64,000 nucleotides of DNA. Source: Azorhizobium caulinodans ORS 571 (GTDB lineage: Bacteria > Pseudomonadota > Alphaproteobacteria > Rhizobiales > Xanthobacteraceae). Where the stretch lies: NCBI RefSeq assembly GCF_000010525.1, contig NC_009937.1:2299501-2363500 (forward strand), read 5' to 3'. The notes under the pieces are model-generated. The model searched no databases, was not told where the DNA came from, and worked only from the letters and a program-made list of their open reading frames with translations. Each line of letters begins with the position of its first letter. Position 1 is the first letter of the stretch. Shown here piece after piece: positions 19,104 through 28,647 of the stretch. The translations under genes were made by a program, and so were the position numbers.

Positions 19104-20042
19104 ATGTTTCGCGTATTTGATGCCGCGCAGATCCATGCGGCGCTGGAGTATCGGGCGCTGATCGAGGCCCTGCGCGCGGCCTTTGCCGAGGCGGCGACAG
19201 AGACGCCGGTGCGCCAGAGCTATGAGGTCGGCCTGCCGGGCGCCCCCGCCCACCTCCTGACCATGCCCGCATGGAGGCGCGGCAATGTGCTGGGCGTGAA
19301 GCTGGTGAACGTGTTTCCCGGCAACTCGGCCCTCGGCCTCGGGGCGGTGAATGGCCTCTATGTGCTGTTCGACGGCGCGACGGGCGTGCCGAAGGCCATC
19401 ATGGACAGTGACGCATTGACCAACCGGCGCACCGCCGCAGCCTCTGCGCTCGCCTCCGGCTTCCTCTCGCGGCCGGACAGCCGCACGCTGCTGGTGGTAG
19501 GCACAGGGCACCTTTCCGCACATCTGGCCGCCGCCCACTGTGCCGTGCGGCCCATCTCGCGCGTGCTGGTCTGGGGCCGGTCGCCGGACAAGGCGGAGAA
19601 GGCGGCCGCCAAGCTCACGGCACAGGGCCAGCCGGCCGAGCCCGTCACCGATCTTGCGGCAGCGACCGCCGAGGCGGACATCATCACCAGCGCCACCACC
19701 TCAACCGTGCCGCTGATCGCCGGCCGGAACGTGCGGCCGGGTACCCATGTGGACCTTGTGGGCGCCTTCACCCCCGCCATGCGCGAGAGCGATGATGACC
19801 TGATCGCCGGCGCCAGCGTCTATGTGGACACGCGCGCGGGTGCGCTCGCCGAGGCGGGTGACCTGTTGCAGCCCATCGCCGCCGGCGTGTTTGCGAAGGA
19901 TCGGGTGAAGGGGGATCTCTACGAATTGTGCGGCGGTCGGGCCGCCGGGCGCAGCTCGGACAGCGAGATCACCGTGTTCAAGTCCGTGGGCGCAGCCATC
20001 GAGGATCTGGTGGCGGCGCAGATGGTGTCTGGCCAAGGCTGA
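19104..20042 (+). CDS. ornithine cyclodeaminase / mu-crystallin family protein
   Basis: A 312-aa NAD(P)-binding protein of the ornithine cyclodeaminase/mu-crystallin family. The family signature is visible in HLLTMPAWRRGNVLGVKLVNVFPGN (quoted in part; Lys for substrate) and in MDSDALTNRRTAAASALASG, with the nucleotide-binding LLVVGTGHLSAHLAAAHC. Members either deaminate ornithine to proline or reduce cyclic imines and ketimines (piperideine-2-carboxylate, pyrroline-2-carboxylate, alanine). Near D-amino-acid and RidA genes, imine reduction is an attractive reading but is inference. The ATG at 19104 follows TGAGGAG. A strong terminator lies just after the stop. Confidence 0.86.
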   Translation: MFRVFDAAQIHAALEYRALIEALRAAFAEAATETPVRQSYEVGLPGAPAHLLTMPAWRRGNVLGVKLVNVFPGNSALGLGAVNGLYVLFDGATGVPKAIMDSDALTNRRTAAASALASGFLSRPDSRTLLVVGTGHLSAHLAAAHCAVRPISRVLVWGRSPDKAEKAAAKLTAQGQPAEPVTDLAAATAEADIITSATTSTVPLIAGRNVRPGTHVDLVGAFTPAMRESDDDLIAGASVYVDTRAGALAEAGDLLQPIAAGVFAKDRVKGDLYELCGGRAAGRSSDSEITVFKSVGAAIEDLVAAQMVSGQG

Positions 20043-20057
20043 CGCCATTGGATGAAC

Positions 20058-20086
20058 GGCTGATCCGGCGGCGCGCCGGATCAGCC
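20058..20086. terminator. bidirectional terminator hairpin
   Basis: A perfect 13-bp inverted repeat, GGCTGATCCGGCG (20058-20070) and CGCCGGATCAGCC (20074-20086), with a GCG spacer. It sits between the convergent ends of the OCD-family gene (20042) and the ABC ATPase gene (20094), where it could stop transcription from both sides. No long T-tract flanks it. Confidence 0.75.
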
Positions 20087-20093
20087 TGTCACG

Positions 20094-21104
20094 TTAATGC
20101 GATGCGGCCGTCAGCGGATTTTCGGCATCCGGGCGGTCATTCAGGTGGCATGCGGCCCAGTGCTCGTTGTCACCGAGCCGCAGTTCCGGCTCTTCCTTCG
20201 TGCAGCGCTCGAAGGCATAGGGGCAGCGGGTGTGGAAGCGGCAGCCCTTGGGCGGGTTCACCGGGCTCGGCACGTCGCCTTTCAGGATGATGCGTTCCCG
20301 CTTGGCGCCGGGCTCGGGCTGCGGCACGGCGGAGAGCAGGGCCTGCGTATAGGGATGGCGCGGGCGCCCGAACAATTCCCGCTTGGGCGCCACCTCCACC
20401 AGCTTGCCCAGATACATCACCGCCACGCGGTGGGTCATGTGCTCCACCACCGCCAGATCGTGGCTGATGAACAGAAGCGCCAGCCCGAGCTCGCGCTGGA
20501 TGTCCTGCAAGAGATTGACGATCTGCGCCTTGACCGAGACGTCGAGGGCCGAGACGGCCTCGTCGCAGACGATGAGCTCCGGTTCAGCGGCGAGCGCGCG
20601 GGCGATGCAGATGCGCTGGCGCTGGCCGCCGGAGAATTCGTGCGGGAAGCGCTTCACCGCCTCGCGCGGCAGGCCCACCAGATCCATCAGCTTGCCCACC
20701 CGCGCCTCCACATCGGCGGAGGACGAGGCGAGGCCGAAGTTGTGGATGGGCTCGGCGAGGATGTCCCTCACCTTCATGCGTGGATTGAGGCTGGAGAAGG
20801 GGTCCTGGAACACCACCTGCACCCGGCGGCGGAAGGCGCGCAGGGCGTCCTTGGAGGCGTCGTCCATGCGCTGCCCGTCCAGCACCACCTGGCCGGACGT
20901 GATGTCGAACAGGCGCAGCACCGCGCGCCCCACCGTGGATTTGCCGCAGCCGCTCTCGCCCACCAGAGAGAGCGTCTCGCCACGATCCACCGTGAAGGAG
21001 ACACCATCCACCGCATAGACGAAGGAGGGCTTGCCGCCGAACAGGCCGCCCGCGATGCGGTAATGCTTCTTGAGGTCGTTCACCTCCAAAAGAGGGGGCT
21101 TCAT
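20094..21104 (-). CDS. peptide-type ABC transporter ATPase (OppF/DppF), system 1
   Basis: A 336-aa ATPase, the second of two separate nucleotide-binding subunits of an oligopeptide-class importer. Walker A is GESGCGKST, the Q-loop lies in [14 protein letters not shown], the signature is FSGGQRQR and Walker B is [12 protein letters not shown]. The C-terminal oligopeptide extension with a Cys cluster ([14 protein letters not shown]) is the family's Fe-S-like site. The ATG at 21104 overlaps the OppD-like stop by 4 nt. It is the last gene of the D-carbamoylase/amidohydrolase operon and ends at a bidirectional terminator. Confidence 0.93.
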   Translation of the reverse strand: MKPPLLEVNDLKKHYRIAGGLFGGKPSFVYAVDGVSFTVDRGETLSLVGESGCGKSTVGRAVLRLFDITSGQVVLDGQRMDDASKDALRAFRRRVQVVFQDPFSSLNPRMKVRDILAEPIHNFGLASSSADVEARVGKLMDLVGLPREAVKRFPHEFSGGQRQRICIARALAAEPELIVCDEAVSALDVSVKAQIVNLLQDIQRELGLALLFISHDLAVVEHMTHRVAVMYLGKLVEVAPKRELFGRPRHPYTQALLSAVPQPEPGAKRERIILKGDVPSPVNPPKGCRFHTRCPYAFERCTKEEPELRLGDNEHWAACHLNDRPDAENPLTAASH

Positions 21105-22096
21105 GCGGCGGCAGCCTCCTTCGGGGCATAGTGGCAGGCGGCGGCGTGGCGCGGGGCCTTCCATTCCAGAGCCGGCGCCCATGTGCGGCACACGTCCGTA
21201 GCGATGGCGCAGCGGCCCGCGAAGACGCAGCCCTGAATGGGCTTGGTGAGGCTCGGCACCTGACCGGGGATTTCCGCAAGGCGCGAGGTCTCGCCCTGAA
21301 GCGAGGAACCGAGCTTCGGCACGGCGCCCAAAAGGCCGCGCGTATAGGGATGGCGCGGATTGGCGAAGAGCTCGCGCACCGGCGCCTCTTCCACCTTGCG
21401 GCCCGCATACATGACCATGACCCGCTCGGCCACCTCGGCCACCACGCCAAGATCGTGCGTGATGAGCACGATGGCCGCGCCGACGCGGGACTTGAGATCC
21501 CGCATCAGATCGAGGATCTGCGCCTGAATGGTCACGTCCAGTGCGGTCGTGGGCTCGTCCGCGATCAGCAGGCGCGGATTGCAGGCCAGCGCGATGGCGA
21601 TCATCACCCGCTGGCGCATCCCGCCCGAGAGCTGGTGGGGATATTCCTTCACCCGCCGCTCGGGCGCGGGAATGCCCACGAGGCTCAGCATCTCCACCGC
21701 CTTGGCCTCGGCGGCAGTGGCATCAAGACCCTGATGGAGGCGCAGCGTCTCGCCGATCTGGCGGCCCACGGTGAGCACCGGATTAAGGCTCGTCATGGGC
21801 TCCTGGAAGATCATGGAGATCTCGTTGCCCCGGATGGCCCGCATCTCCTTGTCGGAGAGCTTCAGCAGGTCGCGGCCGGCGAAGCGCACCGCGCCCGCGA
21901 TCTTGCCCGGCGGCTCGGGAATGAGCCGCAGCATGGACATGGAGGTGACGGACTTGCCGCAGCCGCTTTCGCCCACGATGGCCAGCGTCTCGCCTTCCTC
22001 CACATGGAAGGACACGCCATTGACCGCGCGATTGACGCCGCCCGGCGTGCGGAAGTGGACCTGGAGGTTCTCGACTTCGAGCAGGGCCATGGTCAT
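21101..22096 (-). CDS. peptide-type ABC transporter ATPase (OppD/DppD), system 1
   Basis: A 331-aa ATPase partner of the downstream OppF-like protein. Walker [11 protein letters not shown]-loop [13 protein letters not shown], signature LSGGMRQR, Walker [13 protein letters not shown], and the C-terminal oligopeptide/dipeptide extension ([15 protein letters not shown]). The start at 22096 (MTMALLEVE) follows AGGGGGT and overlaps the upstream permease stop by 4 nt; the longer open frame is Arg-rich and unconserved. Coupled translation with both neighbours implies a fixed subunit ratio. Confidence 0.93.
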   Translation of the reverse strand: MTMALLEVENLQVHFRTPGGVNRAVNGVSFHVEEGETLAIVGESGCGKSVTSMSMLRLIPEPPGKIAGAVRFAGRDLLKLSDKEMRAIRGNEISMIFQEPMTSLNPVLTVGRQIGETLRLHQGLDATAAEAKAVEMLSLVGIPAPERRVKEYPHQLSGGMRQRVMIAIALACNPRLLIADEPTTALDVTIQAQILDLMRDLKSRVGAAIVLITHDLGVVAEVAERVMVMYAGRKVEEAPVRELFANPRHPYTRGLLGAVPKLGSSLQGETSRLAEIPGQVPSLTKPIQGCVFAGRCAIATDVCRTWAPALEWKAPRHAAACHYAPKEAAAA

Positions 22097-23019
22097 ACCC
22101 CCTTCGCCTGACGTGGGTCGAGCATGTCGCGCAGGCCGTCGCCCATGAGGTTCACGGCGAGCACGGTCACGGACAGGAACGCTGCGGGGAAGAAGACGAT
22201 GAACGGCTTCACCTGCCACAGCGCCCGGCCCTCGGCCATGATGTTGCCCCAGGAGGGGATGTTGGGTGGCGTGCCGGCGCCGATGAAGGAGAGGATGGCC
22301 TCCACGATCATGGCGCTGCCGCAGATATAGGTGGCCTGCACGGTCATGGGCGCCAGCGTGTTGGGGAGGATGTGGCGCAGGATGATCATGGGCGTGCGCG
22401 TGCCAGACGCGATCGCCCCGTCCACATAGGGCTGCTCGCGGAGCGACAGCACCACGCCGCGCACGAGGCGCGACACGCGCGGGATTTCCGCCACCGTGAT
22501 GGCAAGGATGACGTTGCCCACGCTGCCGCGCGTGATGGCCATGAGCGAGACGGCGAGCAGGATGGGCGGAATGGACATGAGGCTGTCCATCACCCGCATC
22601 ACAAGGCTGTCCAGCCAGCGCACATAGCCGGCGATGAGGCCGATGGCGAGCCCCCCGAGCGAGGCGAAGAAGGCCACCGCAAAGCCGACGATCAGCGAGA
22701 CGCGGGTGCCGTAGAGCACGCGCGAATAGATGTCGCGCCCCAGCATGTCCGTGCCGAACCAGTATTGAGCGGACGGCGCGCGGGTGCGGCGGGCCGGGGA
22801 GAGCGCGCTCGGGTCCACCGTGCCGAGATAGGGCGCGAAGACGGCGATGAAGATGAGCACCAGCAGCAGCGCGCCGCCGATGGCGATGGTGGGGTGGCGG
22901 CGCAGGAAGCCGATGAACCCCGTGCGCGGCTTGCGCGCCTTGAGGATGTCCGGCAGTTCGGTGGCGATGGCGAGGCCTTCCGGCGGGGCCGCGCCCGGAT
23001 GATCATTGGCGAGGCTCAA
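22093..23019 (-). CDS. peptide-type ABC transporter permease (OppC/DppC), system 1
   Basis: A 308-aa inner-membrane permease with an N-terminal cytoplasmic stretch, a first transmembrane helix (about 45-65) and a C-terminal BPD_transp_1 domain with five further helices. [21 protein letters not shown] is the OppC-type loop (quoted in part). The start codon is TTG at 23019, overlapping the OppB-like stop as TTGA, with GAGG 8 nt upstream; no in-frame ATG exists before the first helix. The rare start codon may tune its amount relative to OppB. Confidence 0.92.
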   Translation of the reverse strand: MSLANDHPGAAPPEGLAIATELPDILKARKPRTGFIGFLRRHPTIAIGGALLLVLIFIAVFAPYLGTVDPSALSPARRTRAPSAQYWFGTDMLGRDIYSRVLYGTRVSLIVGFAVAFFASLGGLAIGLIAGYVRWLDSLVMRVMDSLMSIPPILLAVSLMAITRGSVGNVILAITVAEIPRVSRLVRGVVLSLREQPYVDGAIASGTRTPMIILRHILPNTLAPMTVQATYICGSAMIVEAILSFIGAGTPPNIPSWGNIMAEGRALWQVKPFIVFFPAAFLSVTVLAVNLMGDGLRDMLDPRQAKGV

Positions 23020-23957
23020 TAGCGGATCCTCGGATCAAGGAAGGTGTAGAGGATGTCGATGATCAGGTTCACGAGGACGTAGACGAAGCTGAACAGCAGC
23101 ACGACGCCCTGGATGACCGGATAATCGCGGCGCAGGATGGCATCCACCGTGAGGCGCCCGAGGCCCGGGATGGCGAAGACGCTCTCCGTCACCACCGCGC
23201 CGCCGATGAGCAGCGCGATGCCGATGCCGATGACGGTGACGATGGGCACCGCTGCATTCTTGAGCGCGTGGATGAAAAGCACGCCGCCCTGTCCAAGGCC
23301 CTTGGCCTTCGCCGTACGCACATAATCCTGCGCCAGCACCTCCAGCATGGAAGCGCGGGTGATGCGGGCGATGAGCGCGATGTAGACGCAGCCGAGCGAG
23401 ATGGCCGGCAGCACCAGATTGGAGAGCCACGGCCCGATGCCCTCCGCGATGGGCGTATAGCCCTGCACGGGAAACCAGTCGAGCTGGAGCGCGAAGGTGT
23501 AGGCCAGCACATAGCCGATGACGAAGACGGGCACCGAGAACCCGAGCACCGCGAAGGTCATGATCGCCCGGTCCACCCACGTGCCCGCCTTCCAGGCCGC
23601 CACGACGCCCATGGGGACGGCGATGATGATGGCGAAGATGAGCGTCACCAGCATCAGCGAGACCGTGGGCTCGATGCGCTGGCCGATCATCTGCGTAACC
23701 GGCAGGTTGGTGAAGATGGAAGTTCCGAGGTCCGCATGCAGCGTGCGCCACGCCCATTCGCCGAACTGCACGAGGAAGGGCCGGTCGAGACCGAGGTTGG
23801 CGCGGATGCGGGCGATGTCCGCCGGCGACGCCTGGTCGCCGGCGATCACCGCGGCGGGATCGCCGGGTGCGATGTAGAGCAGGCTGAACACGAACAGCCC
23901 GACCATCGCCATGACGGGGATGGTCGAGAGCGTGCGCCGCAGGATGTAACCGAGCAT
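23016..23957 (-). CDS. peptide-type ABC transporter permease (OppB/DppB), system 1
   Basis: A 313-aa permease with six predicted helices; the N-terminus MLGYILRRTLSTIPVMAMVG and the FLVQFGEWAWRTLHADLGTS segment are typical of OppB/DppB subunits, as is the C-terminal FSFVYVLVNLIIDILYTFLD. AAGGGAA precedes the ATG at 23957. It lies 15 bp after the binding-protein gene and overlaps OppC by 4 nt. Confidence 0.93.
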   Translation of the reverse strand: MLGYILRRTLSTIPVMAMVGLFVFSLLYIAPGDPAAVIAGDQASPADIARIRANLGLDRPFLVQFGEWAWRTLHADLGTSIFTNLPVTQMIGQRIEPTVSLMLVTLIFAIIIAVPMGVVAAWKAGTWVDRAIMTFAVLGFSVPVFVIGYVLAYTFALQLDWFPVQGYTPIAEGIGPWLSNLVLPAISLGCVYIALIARITRASMLEVLAQDYVRTAKAKGLGQGGVLFIHALKNAAVPIVTVIGIGIALLIGGAVVTESVFAIPGLGRLTVDAILRRDYPVIQGVVLLFSFVYVLVNLIIDILYTFLDPRIRY

Positions 23958-23972
23958 GCGTTCCCTTACCCG

Positions 23973-25574
23973 TCAGGCGGACTTTGCGACGCCCCAGAAG
24001 GTCGGGATCGGGCCCTTGGTCACGCCCGTCACCTTCTTGTTCCACGCCGTATAGGTGAGGAAGAAGCCGGTGGGCGCATAGGTCACGTTCTCCAGCGCGG
24101 CCTTGTTGAGGCGGCCAATGGCGGCCTTCTCCTCATTGAGGTCCTTGGCGTCGAACCACGACACCACCTCGGCTTCCACCGCCGGGCTTTCCGGCCAGCC
24201 GAACCACGCCTTGTCGCCATTGGCGCGGATGGCGGGATAGGCGGCGGGGTTCACGCAGTCCGAGCCCGCATGCCAGGTGTGGAACATGCTCCAGCCGCCC
24301 TGCGTCGGCGGGGTCTTGAGCGCGCGGCGGGAGCCGACCGTGCCCCAGTCGGTGGCGACGAAGTCCACATTCATGCCGAGCTTCTTCAGAAGATCGACTG
24401 TCACGTCGCCCTGCGCCTTGGTGATGGGCTGGTCCTGCGCCACCACGCACACCACCGGCTCGCCCTTGTAGCCGCTCTCGGCCAGCAGCTTCTTGGCGGC
24501 GTCGAGGTCGCGCTTGCCCTTCAGGATCTCGCCGCCTTCCTCCGTGTAGAGGGGCGTGCCGGGGGTGAAGAAGCCGGGCAGGGTCTTCCACAGCGCCTCA
24601 TCGTCGCCAACGACCGCGCGCATGTAGTCTTCCTGGCTCAAGGCCATGAGCACGGCGCGGCGCACCTTCGGATTGTCGAAGGGCGGCTGGATGTGGTTCA
24701 TGCGGAACGAGCCGACATTGCCCAGCGGGTCGCCGATGTCGACGTTGAGGTTCTTGTTCTTCTTGAGAAGCGGGACGAGGTCGGAGAGCGGCTGCTCCCA
24801 CCAGTCCACCTCGCCGTTCTGAAGGGCAGCGGCGGCGGTCGCCGGGTCGGGCATCACCACCCACTCGATGCGGTCCACCAGCATCTTCTTGCCGCCGGAA
24901 ATCCACGAGGCGGGCTCATTGCGCGGCACATAATCGGCGAAGCGCTCGAACACCGCCTTGGCGCCCGGCACCCATTCGTTCTTCAGGAACTTGGTGGGCC
25001 CGGAGCCCACATATTCCGTGATCTGCTTGAAGGGATCGGTCTGCGCGATCCGCTCCGGCATGATGAAGGCGATGGGGGCGTTGGTCTTGCCCAGCGCCAG
25101 CAGCATCTTCGGATAGGGCTTGGAAAGCACCCAGCGGAAGGTGTTGTCGTCGACCGCCACCAGTTCCTTCTGGATGTTCTTGAGCATGATGCCCATGGGG
25201 TCGCGCGCGGACCAGCGGGTGAGGCTCGCCACCACGTCCTTGGCCAGCACCTTCTCCCCGTCATGGAATTTCAGGCCGGGGCGCAGCTTGAAGGTCCAGG
25301 TCAGGCCGTCGGCGGAGACTTCCTCGCTCTCCACCATCTGGCGTTGGGGCTTCTGGTTGGCATCAAGGCCGTAAAGCGTGTCCCACACCAGCACGGAGGC
25401 GTTGCGCACCACATATTGCGTGCCCCAGATGGGGTCGAAATTGGCAAGGTTCGCCTGCGGCACGAAGCGCAGCGTCTTGGCGGCGCCCTGGGCGAGCGCG
25501 GGCATTGCGAACCCGCCGCTCATCGCCAGCGAACCGGCACCGGCGGCGCCCTTCAAGAATGTCCTGCGGTCCAT
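23973..25574 (-). CDS. ABC transporter substrate-binding protein, family 5, system 1 (Tat signal)
   Basis: A 533-aa periplasmic binding protein of the SBP_bac_5 class, which captures peptides, opines and other amide-containing compounds. The N-terminus MDRRTFLKGAAGAGSLAMSG contains a textbook twin-arginine motif (RRTFLK), so it is probably exported folded by Tat, with cleavage near ALAQG. GLTWTFKLRPGLKFHDGEK is the family's early motif. GAGGGGAA precedes the ATG. The linked D-carbamoylase and amidohydrolase suggest N-carbamoyl or hydantoin-like amino acid derivatives as ligand, which is inference. Confidence 0.9.
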   Translation of the reverse strand: MDRRTFLKGAAGAGSLAMSGGFAMPALAQGAAKTLRFVPQANLANFDPIWGTQYVVRNASVLVWDTLYGLDANQKPQRQMVESEEVSADGLTWTFKLRPGLKFHDGEKVLAKDVVASLTRWSARDPMGIMLKNIQKELVAVDDNTFRWVLSKPYPKMLLALGKTNAPIAFIMPERIAQTDPFKQITEYVGSGPTKFLKNEWVPGAKAVFERFADYVPRNEPASWISGGKKMLVDRIEWVVMPDPATAAAALQNGEVDWWEQPLSDLVPLLKKNKNLNVDIGDPLGNVGSFRMNHIQPPFDNPKVRRAVLMALSQEDYMRAVVGDDEALWKTLPGFFTPGTPLYTEEGGEILKGKRDLDAAKKLLAESGYKGEPVVCVVAQDQPITKAQGDVTVDLLKKLGMNVDFVATDWGTVGSRRALKTPPTQGGWSMFHTWHAGSDCVNPAAYPAIRANGDKAWFGWPESPAVEAEVVSWFDAKDLNEEKAAIGRLNKAALENVTYAPTGFFLTYTAWNKKVTGVTKGPIPTFWGVAKSA

Positions 25575-25727
25575 GTCATTCCCCTCGGTTGCCTGTTGTT
25601 TCAGTAGTTCTGGTGATGCCGCCGGCGGCGCTGGAAGGTGACGGCCGGCGGAGACAAAGTCGGGATGGCGCTACGGCAGGGACTGTCCGCGGCCTTGCGG
25701 CTCATCTGGCAAGCCCCGTGCCACGCG

Positions 25728-25749
25728 GGCGGCCGGCGAGCCGGCCGCC
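25728..25749 (-). repeat. GC-rich hairpin between amidohydrolase and binding-protein genes
   Basis: A perfect 9-bp inverted repeat GGCGGCCGG (25728-25736) / CCGGCCGCC (25741-25749) with a CGAG loop, starting 2 nt after the amidohydrolase stop. No T-tract follows. It may stabilise the upstream mRNA end or partly attenuate transcription into the transporter genes. Confidence 0.6.
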
Positions 25750-25751
25750 GA

Positions 25752-26924
25752 TCAGGAGGCGACCTGCTTCTTGAAGCGCTGCGAGCGCTTGGGGTGCCAC
25801 CACTTGCCGGCCAGGACGACGCCTTCGGAGGCGATCTTCCTGTCGCCGATCAGGTGCTCGCCCACCACGTCCACATAATCGAACCGACCCTCGCGCACCT
25901 TCAGGATGGTGGCATCGCCCGCGCTGCCGGCCTTCAGCGAGCCGAGCTCCGGCCGCTTCAGCGCCATGGCGGCATTCACGGTGGAGCGGGCGATGACCTC
26001 CTGAAGCGGCATGCCGAGCATCAGGAACTTCGACATGGTGGTGACCTGATCGAAGGCCGGGCCCTCGATGCACAGCGCATGTACGTCGGAGGAAATAGTG
26101 TCCGGCGGGAAGCCGTTGGCCAGCATGGCGCGGGCGGTCTTGAAGGCGAAGGAGCCCTTGCCGTGGCCGATGTCGAAGATGACGCCGCGCTCGCGGGCGC
26201 GCAGCACGCACGGCTTCACCGTGCCCTGCGCGGTGGCCGGGGAATTGGGGAAGGGGCGGAAGCAGTGAGTGAGCACGTCACCACCGCGCAGGCGCTCCAC
26301 CACCTCCTCATAGCTCGGCGGCGGGTGGTCGATGTGGGCCATGAGCGGCAGCCCGGTCTCTTCCGCCACCTGAAGCGCGATATCGAGGGGCGCGATGCCC
26401 GAAGTGCCGGAGGCGTGGGCGCCGACGCGCACCTTGATGCCCACGATCACGTCGCGGTTGGCGTCGGCCACCTTCACCGCGTCGATGGGGTTCATGAGGC
26501 GCATTTCCTCGCTCTCCCCCACCATAACGCGCTGGGAGAAGCCGTAGATGCCGGCGTGCGAGACGTGCAGATAGGCGAGGATGCGCACCTGGCTCGGCTC
26601 GATCACATGCTTGCGGAAGCCGGCGAAGTTGCCGGGGCCCGCGCTGCCCGTATCGACCGCCGTGGTGACGCCGGAGAGGCGGCAGAACTCTTCCGCATCG
26701 ATGCCGAGCGACGTACCGCCCCAATAGACATGGGTATGCAGGTCAATGAGGCCCGGCGAGACGATATAGCCGGAGACGTCGCGCACGTCCGTGGTGGCCG
26801 TGGCCTTCAGGTTCTTGCCAACCTTCGCCACCTTGCCGTCGGTGAAGGCCACATCCATCACCGCGTCGATATTCTGCGAGGGGTCGATCACGTGACCACC
26901 GCGCAGGATCAGATCAAAAGCCAT
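25752..26924 (-). CDS. metal-dependent amidohydrolase (deacetylase/dihydroorotase-like)
   Basis: A 390-aa amidohydrolase-superfamily enzyme. A full subtype I metal set is visible: His63 and His65 in LIDLHTHVYW, Lys164 (presumed carbamylated bridge, GIKVRVG), His197 (PLMAHIDHP), His220 (VLTHCFRPF) and Asp280 (ISSDVHALC). The sequence resembles the poorly characterised amidohydrolase/deacetylase group more than D-hydantoinases, which are about 460 aa. Its place directly after a D-carbamoylase is where a hydantoinase would be expected. GGAG lies 8 nt before the ATG. It probably hydrolyses an N-acyl or cyclic amide delivered by the adjacent transporter; the substrate is unknown. Confidence 0.86.
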   Translation of the reverse strand: MAFDLILRGGHVIDPSQNIDAVMDVAFTDGKVAKVGKNLKATATTDVRDVSGYIVSPGLIDLHTHVYWGGTSLGIDAEEFCRLSGVTTAVDTGSAGPGNFAGFRKHVIEPSQVRILAYLHVSHAGIYGFSQRVMVGESEEMRLMNPIDAVKVADANRDVIVGIKVRVGAHASGTSGIAPLDIALQVAEETGLPLMAHIDHPPPSYEEVVERLRGGDVLTHCFRPFPNSPATAQGTVKPCVLRARERGVIFDIGHGKGSFAFKTARAMLANGFPPDTISSDVHALCIEGPAFDQVTTMSKFLMLGMPLQEVIARSTVNAAMALKRPELGSLKAGSAGDATILKVREGRFDYVDVVGEHLIGDRKIASEGVVLAGKWWHPKRSQRFKKQVAS

Positions 26925-26965
26925 CTACCAGTCTCCAGACGGAACATTCAAAGGGCAGCGGACGC

Positions 26966-27901
26966 TCATTCGGGCGCGATGGCGCCCGTCTGTTCGACGA
27001 TCAGCCGATAGGCCTCCGGCTGCCGGTGCTTGGCGAAATTGAAGGTGGTCTCCTTGTAGGAGGCGCACATGTCGAGGTCGCAGCGGGCGAGCACCAGTTC
27101 ATCGTCCTGCGTCAGTGCCTGCGCCACGATCTGGCCGGACGGGGCAATGATCGAGGAGGCGCCGATCATCTCGCAGCCTTCCTCCACGCCGCATTTGGCC
27201 GCGCCCACCACCCACGTGCCGTTCTGGTAGGCGCCGGCCTGCATGGAGAGCTGGTTGTGAAACTCGGAGAGCCGGTCGTGGTCGGGGGCGGGTGGATTGT
27301 GGCGCGGCGTGTTGTAGCCGATGAGCACCATCTCAACGCCCTTGAGGCCCATCACGCGATAGGTCTCGGGCCAGCGCCGGTCGTTGCAGATGGCCATGCC
27401 GAGCACGCCGCCCATGATGCGGCGGACCGGCCAATTCAGGTTCCCAACCTCGAAATAGCGCTTCTCCAGATGCTGGAAGGCGCGCCAAGGTTCGTGCTCG
27501 GCATGGCCGGGCAGATGAATCTTTCGATATTTGAGAACGATCTCGCCCGACTTGTCGACGATGACCGAGGTGTTGAAGCGTCGCAGCCGGCCGTCTTCCT
27601 CCACCAGTTCCGCGTAGCCGAGGCAGAAGCCCACTTTCAGCGCACCGGCGAGCGCAAAGAGAGGAGCCGTCTCGGCCGAAGGAAGTGCGGTTTCGAAGAA
27701 GGCGTCGATCTCAGTCTGGTCTTCCGTATACCAGCGCGGAAAGAAGGTGGTGAGCGCGAGTTCCGGGAAGACCACGAGATCGCAGCCATGCCCGGCGGCC
27801 TGCCGCAGCAGGTCGCAGAGGCGCCGCACGACGGAAGCGCGCGTATCCGCACGCTGGATGGGACCCAACTGGGCGGCAGCGACGGTCAGGATACGGGACA
27901 C
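26966..27901 (-). CDS. N-carbamoyl-D-amino-acid hydrolase (D-carbamoylase)
   Basis: A 311-aa nitrilase-superfamily enzyme hydrolysing N-carbamoyl-D-amino acids to D-amino acids, CO2 and ammonia. The catalytic triad falls at exactly the numbering known for the Agrobacterium enzyme: Glu47 (VFPELALTTFFPRW), Lys127 (YRKIHLPGH) and Cys172 (ICNDRRWPE). FQHLEKRYFEVGN and GYNTPRHNPP are further family-specific matches. The start is GTG at 27901 with TAAGG upstream. First gene of the amidohydrolase-transporter operon. The classical use is hydantoin breakdown with a D-hydantoinase; here the partner is a different amidohydrolase. Confidence 0.92.
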   Translation of the reverse strand: MSRILTVAAAQLGPIQRADTRASVVRRLCDLLRQAAGHGCDLVVFPELALTTFFPRWYTEDQTEIDAFFETALPSAETAPLFALAGALKVGFCLGYAELVEEDGRLRRFNTSVIVDKSGEIVLKYRKIHLPGHAEHEPWRAFQHLEKRYFEVGNLNWPVRRIMGGVLGMAICNDRRWPETYRVMGLKGVEMVLIGYNTPRHNPPAPDHDRLSEFHNQLSMQAGAYQNGTWVVGAAKCGVEEGCEMIGASSIIAPSGQIVAQALTQDDELVLARCDLDMCASYKETTFNFAKHRQPEAYRLIVEQTGAIAPE

Positions 27902-28647
27902 GGGCCAGCCTTAGGCAAGTGAGCGACGTGCAAAGGAACTCCCCGCGTCTTCGGCTTCTCGAGGAAGCCATCCTGCTCACGCTTCGCAAGAGGCGTGCCA
28001 CTTGGTCGGATCTGTGTGCCGCTGGTATGCCACTTGAAGCGCAAGCACTGTTCCTCTCATGCGGGGATGCCGGGGGTGCCGCAGGAAGGGGCGTTTGAAC
28101 AATATATGGGCAAAACATCGGGTCAACAACGACTGATCCGATGATGCCAAGTCTAATTGTCGCGCAGCTCTGTGCAGTTGCGGAATTATCCGTGTGCACC
28201 TGCGTGAATACTTGTGCGATGCACTTGTTCGCGCGAGCCGACACGCGCCGAGACCGTTTCGAGCCGGCCAATGGCGCCCGATGTCAGAAGGACGGTCGCT
28301 GTTTCCAAATCCTGGGTGCGTGCTCAACGTCTGGCAGAGGGGGTGCTTGCCCGCGGAGAAGGGCCATCTGTCCGCGTGACCTTCACGTCACCTTCGCGTC
28401 CGCCGACGCCCCACGATGCTGATGGCGCTGGGGTGGCAGCCAGGACGACGTTGCTTGCGCGCATGGTTGCGTCATGCTACCGCAAAATCTGCATCAAGAG
28501 TCGGGCCGGCGCCCGGCACCAACCTGCTCCCGGGCAAGGTGGTGCCTCCGTCACAGGAGGGATGTGGCCTGACCGGCAACAAACGGGAAAAGCCACGCGC
28601 GTCGTTCCGTCTTGGTGACAGGCCAGGATCAGAGAGGAAGACCCGCC
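27902..28647. other. 746-bp divergent intergenic region (D-carbamoylase / threonine aldolase)
   Basis: The longest non-coding stretch in the window. It holds the minus-strand promoter candidate above, a direct repeat TGCCACTTG at 27996-28004 and 28028-28036 (32 bp apart, about three helical turns) inside the D-carbamoylase leader, and a short dyad GTGAC/GTCAC near 28376-28391. Small open frames on the plus strand (for example from 28271) lack a ribosome site or recognizable domain. I do not recognise a riboswitch. Confidence 0.4.
28099..28126 (-). promoter_or_regulatory. candidate sigma70 promoter of the D-carbamoylase operon
   Basis: On the minus strand, -35 TTGACC (28121-28126) and -10 TATTGT (28099-28104) are separated by 16 bp; an overlapping TATATT is an alternative -10. 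Transcription would start near 28092, giving a leader of about 190 nt before the GTG at 27901. Confidence 0.45.

Noticed and set aside
23268-25607. 779-codon open frame on the plus strand opposite oppB and the system 1 binding protein
   Set aside because: Both opposing genes are clearly real transporter subunits; the frame has no recognizable domain and a His/Arg-biased composition.
27902-28092. Possible riboswitch in the D-carbamoylase leader
   Set aside because: No known aptamer core could be recognised; only short direct repeats are visible. Left as an intergenic note.
28214-28618. 134-codon open frame in the long intergenic region
   Set aside because: No ribosome site, no domain, and Arg/Ala/Pro-rich composition expected of random GC-rich sequence; overlapping frames are equally open.
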